DNA of 45,019 bases from Deltaproteobacteria bacterium (GCA_018433775.1 JAHDQN010000096.1:1-45019), one strand, 5' to 3'. Positions 22,301 to 37,300 are shown, numbered from the stretch's first letter. The notes: generated by a model not told the origin, from the sequence alone. Made by a program: numbers and translations.

Positions 22301-25300
22301 GGTCGAACACCTGCACGTCTCCCTGTTCTGCCGCGACGTAGAGGGTCTGGCCGATGAGCTCCATCTGCCCGGCAAAGACCGTCCCGTTTTTGATCAGATA
22401 GGCGAGCTTCAGGTCGGCCGCCGGGGTGGCGCCGGTATCGCTGTCGAGCACAAAGAGCTGGACCGTGCCGCGGTCTCCGCTTGAAACGAGCACCAGGCCG
22501 GCGTAGACGATGATGTCCTCCGGCATAAAGGGTGCGGCTGCCGTGTCGATGGCCGGGAAGCTCCTGAGAATCCGGTAGTCGCCTTCCATGAGGTCGATCT
22601 CCGCGACCAGGCTCTCTGCAGGCATCACGGCCCACAGGCTCGGGCCCTCGACCGTGATCCTTCCCGGGGCCCCGCCGATGGATGCCGCGCTCACCTGGTG
22701 CAGGTGGGTCAGCCGCTGGTCGGGGGTGACCCGGTAGATATCGATGCCTGCCGCGCCCGCTGCATAGAGCAGATCGCCATGGAGGACGATGTCGCTGAGA
22801 TTCCCGTTCAGGGTGAGGCTGTTCACGAGCCACGGGTCTGCCGGCATGGTGACGTCGAAATGGTAGACCTTGCGGCCTCCGGCAACGAAGAGGTTGCTTC
22901 CCTCCTGCGCAAGGGCCACGAAGCCGTCCGGGCTCAGGCCGTACTCCACCTCGAAGTGGTACGGTTTGAAGCCGCCCAGGAACTCCTTCTCAAGGATAAC
23001 CGGGTGCACCGGGTCTGACACATCGCTCAGGACGAGCCGTGCCGTGTTCGATGCCAGGCGCCTGGTGACCCTGCCCTGCTCGTCCAGCACGTCGAAGTGG
23101 CCTCCGGTCACGGTATAGAGCAGCTGGTCCCTGACGGCAACAGCAGAGACCGGGGCGGGGTTGTCGGTGGCGAGGTCGACGCTTCCCGTCTCTTTGCCGG
23201 AATAGAAGTATTCCACGGGCGAGAGGTTGAGCTCGTCCGGGAAGAGCGTGCTCTCGACGCTCACGGAAGCCGGACCGAAGCTACCTGCCGGCACACGCAC
23301 CCGGATATGGTCGCTGCTGAACACCCTGAGGTCGCCTGCGCGTGCCGCGCCGAACCGGACGATGTTCGAGTGCCCGAAGCCGCGGCCGTAGATGTCCACA
23401 TAATTACCGCCCTGCGTCGGTCCGGTTGTAGGCCGGATGTCGTCGATCTCGATCCGGGGAACGATCAGCAGTGCGCCATAGAGAATGTCGCCGAGCGAGG
23501 TCTCGTTGTGTATGACCTCCACCGGCAGGGTGAGCGTGGCGCCGCCCGCATGCAGATCGGGCAGGGTGAAGACCAGGCGGGAGTCTTCCAGGTGGCTGAC
23601 GGCCGACGCCATCACCTGGGTGTGGCCGATGCGGATCGAGATGCTGCCGAGGTTGTCGCCGAACCCGCTGCCCTCGACGAGCACCTGCTCGGTCCCGTCG
23701 GCATGGAAGCAGTGCACGTCGAGCGCATCGGCGCCCGAGAGCTTCTTGACCGCGTCGATGTGCGGCCGGTCTGCGGAGGCATAGATATACTCGACATCCA
23801 GGGGTGCATGGAGCGCGTGCCCGTGAATATCCGTGAGACCGGTCGAGAGCGCAAAGGCAAGCCTGCCCTGGTAGACGAACTGCTCGGTGAAGGAGACCTC
23901 GATGGTGCTGCCGTGAATGCTGTTGACGGCCTCGACCTGATAATTGTCCTGCGAAACGGGCGATCCGTCCTGCATGGACAGGGACACCGCCGATGCCACG
24001 TGCCCGGGCGAGGTGTTGATCAGGTTGTTGAACCGTACCCGGATCCGGTCCTGCCGGGAGAGAAGGCTCCCCGGGCTCGGGGAGCAGCCGCTCACCACCA
24101 GGCGGGTGCCGGGATTGACATGGAGGCCGTCGGCGTCCGCGATCAGCAGGGAGCCGCCGAAGACGGAGAGCTCGGTGCCACGGCCCTGGGCCTGCCAGTA
24201 GGCGATGTCATAGCCGCCCTGGGCGCCGGGCTCCACGATAGAGTAGTTCTCCGGTGTGGAGATGCCGATCTGACCCAGGCTGACCATGAGCGAGTAGTCG
24301 GCCAGGCTGTCCGATGCAGGGATATTGACCGGCCCCGTGGTATAGGCGGGCTGATCGCCGAAGGATTCAAACACGGCGAGGTGGAGGCTGTATGCCGAGC
24401 CGATCTTTTTCAGGTAGAGCACGTACAGCCGGTTCTGGAACCACTGGATATCCACGGGCATGCCAAAGAGCGCATCCGCAGCGGCAGGGTCCTGATCGAA
24501 AGAGATGGTCTGATACCCGGGTGCCGGGCCGAATGATTCACCGTCGAGGGCAAAGAACCTGACATAACCGGTCCCCAGGTCATTGGCAGCAGCCAGGGCC
24601 ACGACCCTTTCCGCCTCGTTCACGGCCACGTCCATTGCCCGGTGGCCCGGGGTTCCGATGCCGGCAAGGATGAGCGGCCTGCTCGGGTCGGATATATCTG
24701 CCACGCCCATACCCGAGGCCCCGCACGCCATGAAGAGAAGGTTGCCTGCACCTGCAAGGCCCGTCACCGGGTCGTCCGTGGGCAGCTGCGAGAGGCGCAT
24801 CGGCCGTTCCCATATGGAGATGTCATAGACCTCGAGCCCCGATTCCATCAGAAAGCGGTTGGCGGCGGTCGGCTTCTCGCCGGCTTTGACGCCTACATAG
24901 AGGATATCGCCGTCTACCAGCGAGGCCCCGATCTCCATGGGAGGATAATTCGGAAGATCGATGCCAAGACCGGAGGATACGGTGTAGGAGAAGTCGCCCG
25001 CATAGATTTCCTTGGACCCGCCGCCATAGGGCATGCGCAGGAACACCCGGTAGAGGTCCGGGTACGCGACAGCGGGCAGGATGAAGCTGAACGAATCCAG
25101 GGTGAGAACGTCGTCATAGAGGTCCACGGCCTCCTGTCCCTCGGAGATGTCGAAGTCGTTGATGCCGGTATAGATCTCCGCATCGCTGCCCGCGGCCCTG
25201 AGCACCACCTTTGTCCCCGGCAGGATCACCGGGGCCGAGGCCTCGACCGTTATCCCGATGCCGCCTTCGGCCGGCGACGAGTCAGGATCGATGGCAAAGA

Positions 25301-28300
25301 GGTCTTCACCGTCGGTAATGGAGTCACCCATGACAAAGGCACCGTGCCAGAGGGCTTCCATGCCGCCCTGCTCCAGTCCCAGGTGATGCTGCCCCGGCGC
25401 GAGCGGCAGCAGGCCGGTAGCGCCGGGGGGGATCTCGAGTGTTCCGGCATCGATGAACACCACTGCAACCGGGTACTGATCGATACAGGCCTCAATCGAG
25501 GCATCGAAGCCCCGCCCCCTGATGGTGATGGCCGGCTGGTCGCCGTGGTGGAACACACCGCCTTCGACCGAGGTGATGACGGGGCGCACCACGGCCTGCT
25601 CGGACACGGCGAACTGCACCCGGTAGGGCGCCCAGAGCGTCTGGCCGCGGGTGTTGCGTGCGTCATTGACCCGGAGCACCAGGGTGCTCAAAGGTTCCTT
25701 TGTAAAATCGATAACGAACCGCCTGGCCGCCTCGCCCTGCCCGGACTCGAACTGCGGCACAAGGGTAAAGGCAACCTCGTGCTCGTGGAGCGTTTCCGGA
25801 TCGAACCGCACCAGCTCCACGGCATTTTCAGCCAGGAGAGATTCAACGGTGACCAGCTCGTTAAAGGTGATCGACAGCGGCTCATCCTCGGCCAGGGGCA
25901 GGATCCCGCCCTCGGTCGCACTCGACGCCACGACGAAGGCGCCGGGGAGCTGGAAGAGCCCGAGCCCCTCGCTGCCCCTGCCGGCAACGATCCGGTCGAG
26001 ATAGACGTCCAGACCCATCACGGTCTCGGTATTGCCCGCAGACACGACCCTGGGGGTGTGGATATCGGAGAGGTCGAATACCACGATCCCCTTTTCCGCC
26101 GCAACGAACAGGGTGCTTCCATAGAGCTTGAGCTGCACGGCCCGTCCGGGATCGTGCTGGAGGGTGCCGTCGAGCTTGAGGAGCGTACGCTCCTCGGGTC
26201 GGTCGCGGTGCACGATCTCAACGCCCCTGCCGCCCAGGGCCGCGATGAGATAATCGCCATGGGTGAGGATGTCGAGCACATTGCCCTCGAAGGGAATAAA
26301 CGTCTGCAGGTAGGGGTCCAGAAGAGACGCGGCCGAAACCATTCCTTCGCCCTCGTCCACGGGCTCGGCGCCGCTGAATCCGGGCCAGGTGGGCAGACAG
26401 TCGGGTCCCCACATGCGGGCACTGTGATTGCCGCCGCTCATGAGCCATCCCTCAGCATAGTGCAGGGCGGTTCCGCCCTGCATGCCGACAAGCGTGCCCA
26501 TGCCTACCGGGTCGAACGGGTCGGTGTAATTCAGTACCTGGACATCCTGAGGTGTACCGTAGCCGGATACATCGACACATCCTTCATTGGGCATGCTTGC
26601 ATCCGAATGCGGCGAGGTCCTGACGGCATAGAGCGCATAACCGCTCTTGAAGATATCGGTGACCAGATCCGGCCCGGCAAGGGCTTCGTTGATGAACTGC
26701 AGGCCGTTGAGCTCATCCAGGTTCAGCCGGGCAACACCCCCCAGGCCGCCGGCGACGTACAGTCGCTTGCGTTCAACACCCTCCTCGAGCTCCGCGATCG
26801 GGAAGATGCGGATCGAATCGATCCCGCAGCTCTGCTCAAGGGTCGATGCCTGCTTCAGCAGCCGTTCTTCTTCGTCCGACAGGGTACCGCCATCCTCCTT
26901 GATTGCGCCCAGGATCATGGCCGTGGCCTCGTGCATGATCGCTGCCCTGCCCTTGCCGTCGCTCGGCAGGGTAGACTCGCCCCCCACCAGGAGCGGGGCA
27001 TAGGCGTCCTGGATGTCGAAGGTGGCTGCCCGTATGGTGTCGGGGAAATCGATGCCCAGGATATTCTGCATGTCATAACCCTGACGGAGATATCCACCAT
27101 TGGTAACAGCCACGCCCGTTGCCGGATCGATCCAGACATCGCTCGGGTAGACGAGGTCGGGCATGATGTTCGAGCATAGCTTCAGCCCGTAGCCGAACCC
27201 TTTGTCGCCTTCGAGCTGCGTGGTGTTTCCATACCGGTCCTCTCCCTGGATGGGCTGACGGCCCGAAACACCGCGGGGCGTGACGACCCGGATCAGCTCA
27301 TGAGAAATCGCATCCACCCGGGAAACCGGGGTGGAGCCGATCGTGATCTTCAGGCTGTCCATCACCGTGTTGCCGGGCTCGAACCCGGCGCCCTTTATGG
27401 TGAGTGTGGTCCCGCCGGTTATGGGCCCCCACTGCGGGGTTACCGAGTCGAACCGGACCGGCTCGTCCACCACGATGCCGCCCTTGAGCGTGATGGTCTG
27501 CCACAGCCCTGCCTTCTCGACCTCGACCACGAGGTCATACAGGCCGGCTGTGGGAATGGGAGGAACGGATGCCGTGGCGATCCCGACCCGCTCTTCGGTG
27601 TCACTGGAAACGACCCCTTCGACCGTTGCAGCGACCTCGCCCACGTGTATGCGGATGCGACCCGGGTCGAGGGGAGCACCATAGATGCCCACCTTTATCA
27701 CGCCGGGCACACCTGCCTGGATATGCCGCGGCATGACCGAATCAACGGCAAGATCACCGGCCTGCGCGCCGCGGTAGGTAAGGGCAAAATGCTGGTCCTT
27801 ATCCAGCTCGTAGAGCACGATATATCCGCTCTGCGCGGGCTTTACCGAGGCGATTCCCGCCTTGACCACCAGCTCGAGCTGCTCGCCCACGCCCAGCCCC
27901 TGCTTGTCCAGCCTGATGAGAGCTTCGTTCCCGGTGATGCTGACCGCGGTTTCCAGCGGACTGCCGTTCCCGCGGTACACCGCGAAGCCCTCCAGGTTTG
28001 CGGGATAGAGGTCGATGGCCTTGTTGAAGTGCACGCGGATGTCCGCTACGGCATCGAGCGCGGTGTCGATGATCCGGTTTTCCGGTTCCACCAGGTGGAT
28101 CTTCAGGGTTACATCCGGTATGACCTCAACCACGCCGCTATATTCGAACCCGCTTGAGCCGGCACTGCCGGGTACGCCGCAGCCCGCTGCCATATACCTG
28201 CCTGCCGCGACCACGTCGAGGAAATTGCCCCGGTAGGAATCCATCCCGGCCGTCCTGATCGGATGTGCCGGGTCGCTCACGTCGACCGTCAGGATGCCTG

Positions 28301-31300
28301 CCTTGCCCAGGGCGAGATAGGCGATTGCACCCCGGACATCCACGTCGTGGACAAACCCCGCGTCACTCACACGGGACACGATGCGCGGCACGGCCGGGTC
28401 GGAAATATCGACGATGACCAGACCGCCCTGGCCGGCGGCCAGGTATGCATACCGCCCCTGAACCACCACCCGGCTCGCCGGGACATCCAGGGTACTCAAC
28501 AGCTCGAGCCCGCCCGCGGTATCGTGCTCGATGACATAGAACCCGCCGCTGCCCACGTATTCGCTCTCAAGCAAGCGGTTTTCCCTGAAATCGAAGTCGC
28601 CTCCCACCACGATATAGAGCTCGGGCTCGCCGGCTTCGGTTGAGAGCTGCTCGACATCGAGGGCTGTATGGCTGCCCGGCAGGGCGAAGCGGCCGCTCAT
28701 GTAGAGCTTGGTGTGCAGGTACGCATCGACAATGCCCAGGCCCTGGTTGCCCAGGGCGATCACGGCCTTGTTCTGCGTGACATCGATGCCGCGGGCCACA
28801 GCGCACTGCAGATCCAGCGAGGAGATGATCATGGAGCGGGAGATGTCGAGCTGGTCGAACGAGACCACAAAGAGCCTTGCATCCGTGAAGTACATGCCGT
28901 TGTATCTGGCCGCCGTCACAAAGATGCGGTCCTGCCCCCGCTCGAAATAACCGGAGAGCGACAGCGCCCAGTAGCCTCCGGGCAGGGAGACCTGTGCCAG
29001 AACCCGGTCGTCGATCTCGTCATTGTTTCCATCGATCAGGGAGAGCAGGGCATCGGAGTTGAGCGGATCGCTGCCCGCGGTGAAATTCGAGGCGGACAGG
29101 TCATAGATCACGATGCCCCTGCTGCCTGCGGCCGCTATCATGAAGTTCTGCGACGGATCGAGCTGGGCGTCGTAGATCCGGCCCTTGTCGAGAATGTTCG
29201 ACTGGACGGGCTGGGTGTAGCGGAAGGCATCCGTGAGAACGTCGCACTGCGCGCCTGAGCGGCATACCCGGACATCCACGGGCCCGATGCGGCCGCCAGG
29301 GGTGGTCACCTCGATGGTCTCGCTGTCGATCACCTTGATCTTGTCTGCAGCCACCGGGTAGTCACCGAAGAAGACCTCGATCCCGCTTGAGCACGACTGC
29401 ATGCCCTGCCCCGAGATCTCCACCGTGGTCCCGCCGGTCAGGGGTCCGGTGTCGGGGGAGAGGCCCCTGACGATGAGCGGCTCGACGTACTGAACCGCGC
29501 CGATAAGGGTCACGACCCTGCCGCTGCCGTCCTGCACGGTCAGGGTACCGGGACCGGCCATGTTGTCCGGGGCGTTGATCTGATACTCCACGCCCCCATC
29601 CACCGCCCGGGTGCCGATGACCGGGGCATCCTGGCCGGAGATGGCGAAATAAGGGCTTCCCGATGCGTTTCTCAGGGTGACGAAGATCTGGCCGCCCGAG
29701 ACATCGATCATCCAGGGATCGACATCCACGATCTCCATGGCAGGACCGGTGGATGTCCCGGCGGTAAAGGGAATGACATGGTCGAAGAGCCCGAGCGTAC
29801 GGCGGCTCGACGGGACTCCTTTCAGGACAATCCGGTGCGGGGTGCCGGCTTCCAGATCCATGGCCGGATCCAGTCGGACGATCCGGGGATCTTCACTGTC
29901 GATGGAGAGGCCGAACGCCAGGGGCACCCCGCCTGAAGCGCCGTCTTCCCGGATCAGGTCGATATAGGCGGCAAGCTCGGTCTCGTCCATGGTCAGTGGA
30001 ACGGTGAAGTGCAACTCCGGCACGATATCCAGCGACACGGCCCGTTCGTTGTGAACGGGCGTGCTGCCCGCCAGGTCGAGGGTAAGCGTGTCCACGAAGC
30101 TCAGCGTGGAATGCCCGCCGGTATTAACGGCGAAGATCGCCACACCGTCATCGGTGTAGACCACCCTGCCGCCTCCCTGAATGCAGCCCTGTTCGATCTT
30201 CATGGCATCCAGGAGCGTGACATTCTCCAGCCTGCAGGCATCGTACAGAGCCAGATAGGTATTGAAGCACGGAGGAGTGCAGTCTATCCGGCGTTGTGTG
30301 ATATTGAGCGCAGTGCTTGCCTGGGCGGCAAGATCCTGTGTGTCACCCGGGACAGTGAAGCCGAATCCATAGTACTGCCCCACCCGCCGCAGGTGCTCCG
30401 GCCTCGACGCATCGACCACGTCCAAGGCATTCCCCGCCCCATAGAGCGACTGCTGGGCAAAGCCGGCACTCCGTGCATATGTCTGTGCATACGTCCCGGC
30501 CTGGGGCAGCGACGGCCTGGTGATATCGAAGAGAACCCGGCAGAAAGACTTCCCGCACCGGGTGTCCACATGCAGCATATTGCCGATCACCTCGATATCT
30601 GAGGGCACCAGCGGATAGGTGACGCCGTTTATCAGCGCCTGCCTGATCCGGGTGATGACCGAGGGGTGCAGGGGATCGGCCAGGCCGACCACCACGACCC
30701 CGCTCTCACCCGCGCTGACAAAGGCGAGCCTGCCGGCCGTGACGATCTTCTCCGGAGAGGTGTCGATCGGCAGCGGCACCTCGTAGAGGACGGACTTGTC
30801 CTTGGGCTGGGGATTATCGGGCAACGGCTCTGTCTCCCTCTCGTATACGAGCAGCCACGAGCGCCCGTCGTGTTCGGTTTCGATGTGCGGGAACGAGTAT
30901 CCTTGTGCAATGACATAGACATACTCCGGACCCAGTGCCATGCCAGTGGCCACGAGATCCTGCGGAAGGATCGAGTAGAACCCGTGCACCGGGGAGGCAT
31001 CTGAGAGCCTGTCAGGATAATACCGGACAAGGCCGAGCCAGCCCGGAGCGTAGTAGTGCCTGACGTAGTCGGAATCATAGACGTTTTCAGGCCTGTTGAC
31101 ACCGCTTCCCAGCACTCCCCGGCCCAGGACATAGGCCAGGTTGAGCCTGGTATCGGCCGCCAGGCCGGCGATGGTGCCCGCGGGCAGCTTCAGGGTGTCG
31201 GGGAGATAACCCGTGGGCTCTCCTGTCGCCAGGGCCTCGAGCTCGGACCTGATCGCCGATGCGCTGTACGGGTTTTCGGTCTCGAGCACATGGTTGACCT

Positions 31301-34300
31301 CGAGACGGCCGTAGAACAGGGCGTTCATCAGCACGAACCGCCTGCCGAGCTCGTCCGTGATCTCGACATCAACGAATCCCCGGTAGCCTTTTCCGTCCGA
31401 GGTGCTGAAATCCGGCACCACCCACTGCATGCGCTCGGCGCTGTAGAGCGACAGGTGCTCGTTGTCTACCCGGTATGTGACAGCCGAATCCGGATCGCCG
31501 CTCCTGGTCGCGGTCAGCGTGATGCCGTTGTGGAATCCGTAGCCCGTGATCTCGACCATGTCGTTCGCCCCGGCCTGGCCGGTCCGGACCACCGAGGGGT
31601 TGATAAAGGATAACGTGAGCTGGTCTACATAGGTGAACCCACCGTAGACCGTGTCTTCGAGGCCGTGGTCGTTGATCACCGTCACTGCTGCAGGCCCGGC
31701 ATAGTTCGGGATGGTCACGGCATAGATCCGGTCGAACTCGTCGACCGTGCCGGCAGGTTCCACCTCCTCGACCACGATGGGCTGCCCGCCGATGAAGAGC
31801 TGCGGGTCTGTCCCGAAATTGATCCCGCGGATCACCAGCTCGGTCCCGCCTTCGGTGCCCCCTGCTGCGATGCAGGCATGGTCTCCCTCAGCTCCAAGCG
31901 GACAGATCGACACGATATCCGGGGCCGGCGCAGTGCCTGCCGCGGATGTCCAGAACCCGAAGACATAGTCCCTGGCCAGGGCATAGCCCGAGACAGCGCT
32001 CAGTCCTTGTTTGAACCTGACAAAATACCGCGTGTTCGGGACCAGCTCAAACTGATCGCTGCGGACAAGCTCGATGATGCGCCGGTTCGGCTCGCCGTCC
32101 CGCAGCGCATACGCGAGCTGAAACAGGGAGGTAACATGCTCGCCGATGAGGGCGTCGCCCTGGACCACCTCGACGTAGTCCCCCAGAACCACATCCGATC
32201 CCAGGACACCCGAGAGTTCGATGGTGATCCTGTCGAGGTTTGTGGGCACATCATGCTCCCCATAAACCGGGGAGTGGCTTAGGATGGTGAGCTCGGTGAA
32301 CTCGATGCGGTCGATCCCGGACTTGCCGGCAGCCACCTGCATGCCTCCGCGGGCCAGGGTTACGCCGCGGGCCGCGAAGTCGCCTTTGCTCGCGAAGCGG
32401 TGGGTCATGACCGGAACGGTCGGATCCCACGCCGGGTCGAGCTCCTTCTCGAGGTCGATGATCTCCACGAGCGACTGGGCCGGGTGGTCTTCCTGGTCTG
32501 AGTAGTGCACGGTCACATAGGCCAGATTACCCTCAATGGTCACGTCGTACACCCCGTCAGGGACCAGGTCGGACCGTGCGGGTTTCAGCTCGATGGTCCG
32601 CACCACCTCGGGATGGTACGGGTCCGAGATATCGATGACGTTGATCTGCGACACCCCGCCGTCGCCTGCCATATCGGAGACGAACAGCCGGTTGCCCGCC
32701 AGATGGATGCGGTTGGCGACGCCCAGGGTGTCCACACCGCCCACGATGGGCATGAGCGGATCCCGGATGTCGGCCACCACCACCCCTTCGTGGGAGGCTG
32801 CTATGAATGCGAAATTGCCCTGCACCTGCACGTCGCGGGCAAAACCGTTTGGCTTGATGAAGCTGACGTGGTAGGGGGCCTCGAAGGAGCTGATGTCGAT
32901 GACCTGAACACCGCCATAGCCGTTGGCCACAAACACGAGATCGTCCCTGCGGTCAAGACCGTAGACATCCGGATACGGCAGGTCCACGCGCCCGGCGAGC
33001 AGATAGGGAAGGCCGAGCTGGTACTCGCCGTTCATCGGCGTGAAGATCAGCAGCTCGGCATCCGTGTTCTCAAGATAGAGGTTTCCGCTTCCCTTCACGC
33101 CATCGAGCCAGTCTTTCTGTATCTCGCTCTTCATGGACAGCAGGAATCTGTCTGTCCCGGTGTTGCTGTGACTGTCGGGATTCGGCTGGATCTGCCCGCC
33201 GATCACCCCTGATTTGCCGGCAAATACCGCATTGGCATCGCAGGAGATCTCGCCGATAGTGCCGGCGAACATCTCTGCAGAGCCGCTGAGCAGGGGTGAA
33301 TAGACAAAGTAGTCTCCCAGGCCGTTGCCCTGCTCGTTGTCCGTGGCATCGAACAGGGCGATGCCGGTGTATTGCAGTGCACTGCCACCGAGTTCCTCGA
33401 TGGTCTCGTTTCCGAGGCCCTGCTCGATCCTCATCGGGTCGGCGCTCGCCCACGCCGCAACCATGGGGCCTGATCTCCCCTTGCTCAGGTACTGCTCTAC
33501 GGCGGTATAGTACACCTCGTCCGCCAGGTCGAAGCGGCCTTCCGCCGGGCTCAAAAACCGCCTCTCGCTCAGGGCCCACCCCACCTCGTAGGCGGCCTGC
33601 GCGTTCACGGTGTGATTGGGGGTCTGCACCTCGGCCACGGCCAGCACACGCTCGCGCATGTGCCCGCCCCGGCGCAGGATATCGCCGCCCGATAAATCCG
33701 CCCAGTAGATGTAGGAGAAATGGTCAGGGTCGCTCACCGGCGTGGTGTCGCCCTCCTGTCTGACATCATCACGGAACAGGTTCAGGGCATACTCGTCGAG
33801 CGTCACCCATTCACCGCCCGCCTGATGCTGCCGGTAGAAGGTCAGGACGACCCGATCGATCTCCCCCACGTCTTCCACTCCCACCACGGCCCGGATGGGC
33901 TCCGCGGTGGTGAGTATCTCGTTGTCCACGGGGGAGATGATCTTGACCTTGGGCACCACGGTGTCCTTGATCTTCCCGATCAGGACCATCTGCGACTCGC
34001 CGGCCTGGCCCAGAATGTCGTAGGCGACCGCCTGGACGACAAAGCCGTCCACCCCTTCCGGGGCATTGATGTCGGCATGGTAAAGGTGTGCCTGCCCGAA
34101 CCCTCCACCGGTCACCGCCATGCTCTGATACACCGAGATCACGGGCTGGGAATCCACATAGAACACCACCCGGTCGATGCCATCGGGCCCGAGGTCGTCG
34201 TGCACCTCTGCCGTGATGCCGATGGACTCGCCCTCGATGACCACGGCCTGGCTGCTGTCGGGATCGACTATCCGTGCCGTGGGCGGCTTGTCGGCCGTGA

Positions 34301-37300
34301 TGGTCAGGGCAAGCAGGACATCGCTGAGCGATGACTCGTAGCCGTCGATATCCCGGGCACTGGCCTTGAAGAAGACCTGCTCGCCAACGGGGCCTGCAGG
34401 AACCTGGAAATGGAAATTGAACGGCGCGGCGCTGTCCTGCCCGAGCAGAACGAAATCCTCCTGCTCCGGATCGGTGCCCATTGCATACAGGAGCTCGGAG
34501 CTGTCCACTCCCGCCTCGGCATCGCCTGCCAGGACATTGAGCACGATGGGACGGCCCTGGGTGATCTCGCCGACCTGCCCCAGACTGAACCCGCGGTTGT
34601 CCAGCACGCGAATGCCGGTCACCTCGGGCGGGGTATTGCGCACCAGGGTCACGGGCCTGGTCGCGATCGATTCATTGCCGATGCCGTCGACGGCTATGGC
34701 CTTGAACAGGAGCGCCAGCTGATCGTCGCCGGAGGGTACGGCACGATAGGCATCGAGGGTCTTTACCGGCAGGGTGCCGCTATACGGCGCACTCAGGAGC
34801 AGCGCTTCCTCGACGCGCTCGTCCTCGCCGAACTGGCCGTCGAGGTTCCGGTCGGCATAGAGCATGGCCCGCACCGAGCTGACCCTCACGTTGTCCTGGA
34901 TGATCAGGTGATACGGCAGCGGCCGCTTTTCGACCACGGTCGCGCCGCTCGATGCCGGCTGGACAACGTTGATGTCGGGCGCCTGGGTGTCCTGCTGCAC
35001 ATGGACATGGACCGGAACCGGGGTCTCCACGGTCCGCGGGATCCCCCCCCGCCGTTTTTCCGTGACCGAGGCGGTCAGTGCGAGGTCTTTGCCCGCCTGC
35101 CCGCACGGCACCTCGAAGATGAACTCGTACGGGTACTCAAGGTCGACCATGCTCCGGTCGCCCTGGGTGAGCCCGCTGACGTTCAGGACAACCCGGTCGA
35201 CACCCACGTCATCGAGGGCCACGGCCTGCACGAGCAGATAGCTCCCCTCGGTGAGGGTATGGTTGTCCCGGGGCTGAGCGATCTCGATGGTGGGCGGCTC
35301 GTCCCGCACGACGAGCACGGACACGTTCTTGGAGACCGCGTGCCCGCCGGGATCGTTGAACTGCACCCCATAGGTGTCGATCGCCTCCACCGACAGATCG
35401 ACGCGGTTGTTGCCGGGATTGTCCGGATCATGGGCCGGCACCGGCACCGAGAAGTGGTAGGGAGCATTCAGGAGCTTGAGCTCGTACGAGGGGGAGCCGC
35501 CGGGATAGTCTGCCCTCAGCATGACATACGAGATGCCCACGTCATCGAACGCGTCCACCCGGACCGTGAGATCGGTCGACTCAACCGCCTGGCTGTCCTG
35601 GGCGGGACGGATGATGTCGATCACCGGCCTCTCGTCGATCCGGATCATGTAGGAATGCTCGGATTCCCTGCTCAGACTCGAATCCCTGACCACCACCCGT
35701 ACCCACAGGTCATAACGGGCGATGTCGGCGGCGCTCAGACCGTCGAAGTGCGAAAGGATCTCGCTCATCCGGCCCACGTGCATGAGCTGGTCATACACGG
35801 GGGTGTCGATCCAGTCGGGATCGATGGGCTCGTAGTCCTGGGCGGGGATGGTGTCGATCGCCCTGACCAGCTCGTACGGCGTCTTCACGACCGTTGACTG
35901 CGTGGTGAGCACACCGTAGGCCCGGTAGACCTCGATCCGGTTGACCTTGACGTTGTCACGGCCCTGGACCGAGAGCGTGAAATCCGTGTTCTCGATGGGG
36001 CCGTACGAGCTCTGCGAGGGGCTCACGATCACCTCGGGCATCACGTCGTCCGCCCTGACCGCCAGGGTGTGCTCATCCATGCCCGCCGCACTGTCCGAGT
36101 CATAGACATAGGCGGTGATAGTCAGGTCCTCACCCGGCTGGTACAGGCCCGAAGGCATGGTGAGGAGGTAGTTCCTCATCAGGGTGTTCACCCCGCTCTG
36201 CACGCCATACTCGTCCGCGATGTTTTTGCCGTACCTGCTCTCCAGGCTGTCGTATATCGAGAGAAATGCCTCGTGCACCGCACTCTGCCCGCCCGAGATG
36301 TCGCCGCCCACGCACATGGACGACAGCGGCACCCCGTTGGCGAACACCCGGACCGAGTCCTGGGTGATCGCCCGGTCGTCCGCCGCCACGACGCCGACCT
36401 TGAGGCCCAGCGTCCCGGCAACGATCTCGGCCCCGTCCGCCGGGCCGGTTATGCGGATCTCGGGCACCACGTTCATCAGCGGATGGATCAGGAGAACACG
36501 GCTGCTTGTATTGCCGTAGGTATCGACCACGGCGAGCTCATACTCGGTGGGTTCGATCTGATCGAACACGATCTCGACCGACTCGTTCCGGCGGACGACC
36601 GGCTTGTCAGGACAGGAGTAGGGATAGGTGCGGGTGCACAGGGTCTCTGCGCGCTGGCCCGCAGAGAGGCGGTAGACCGAAAACTCCTGCAGCCCGGCGT
36701 CGTCGCTGAGCTCGCACTCCACCTTGCAGGACTCGCCGCTCCTCACCCAGAACTCGCCCGCACTGAGCGAGACCGGGTCGGTGATCCTCTTGCGGTAGAC
36801 ATTCCCCACCCGGTAGCTCGAGAAGGCAAGCGGTTTGAGCAGCGGGGCCTCGTTGCGGTCGAGGAGGCAGAGCACACTGCTCTGTGTGCTGTAGCCGCTC
36901 TCGTCGAGAGCCACGACGGAGATCTCAAGCTCTCCGCCCGAGTACTCGCGTGGCACTTCATAGGGTATGGTATATTCTTTCCGGTCGCAGGCGCCGCCGA
37001 TCTCGCGGATCAGTCGTGTTTGGTTCTCGAGTATCCGGATGGTGCGAAGCGTCCGGGAATTGTCCGAGACCCTCAGACTCAGGTCGATGTTCTGGCACGG
37101 CACCAGTACGGTGCCCTGCCTGGGCTCGACGATTGCGACCGTTGGTGCCTCGACGTCGAGCATGACCGACCCGGTCGAGATCACGCCCAGTGCCACGGGC
37201 CCCCTCTGCGGTGAGAGACGGTCGGTGGCGTAGACGAGCAGGGAGTAGCTCCCTATGGACTGCTCGACCGGTGTGGGCAGGACCACCCCTGCATATTCCC

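Noticed and set aside
24642..27179. 845-codon open frame on the plus strand
   Set aside because: It lies wholly opposite the giant gene. Its translation is rich in His, Arg, Gly and Ala with no domain pattern, as expected for an antisense frame of a GC-rich gene.
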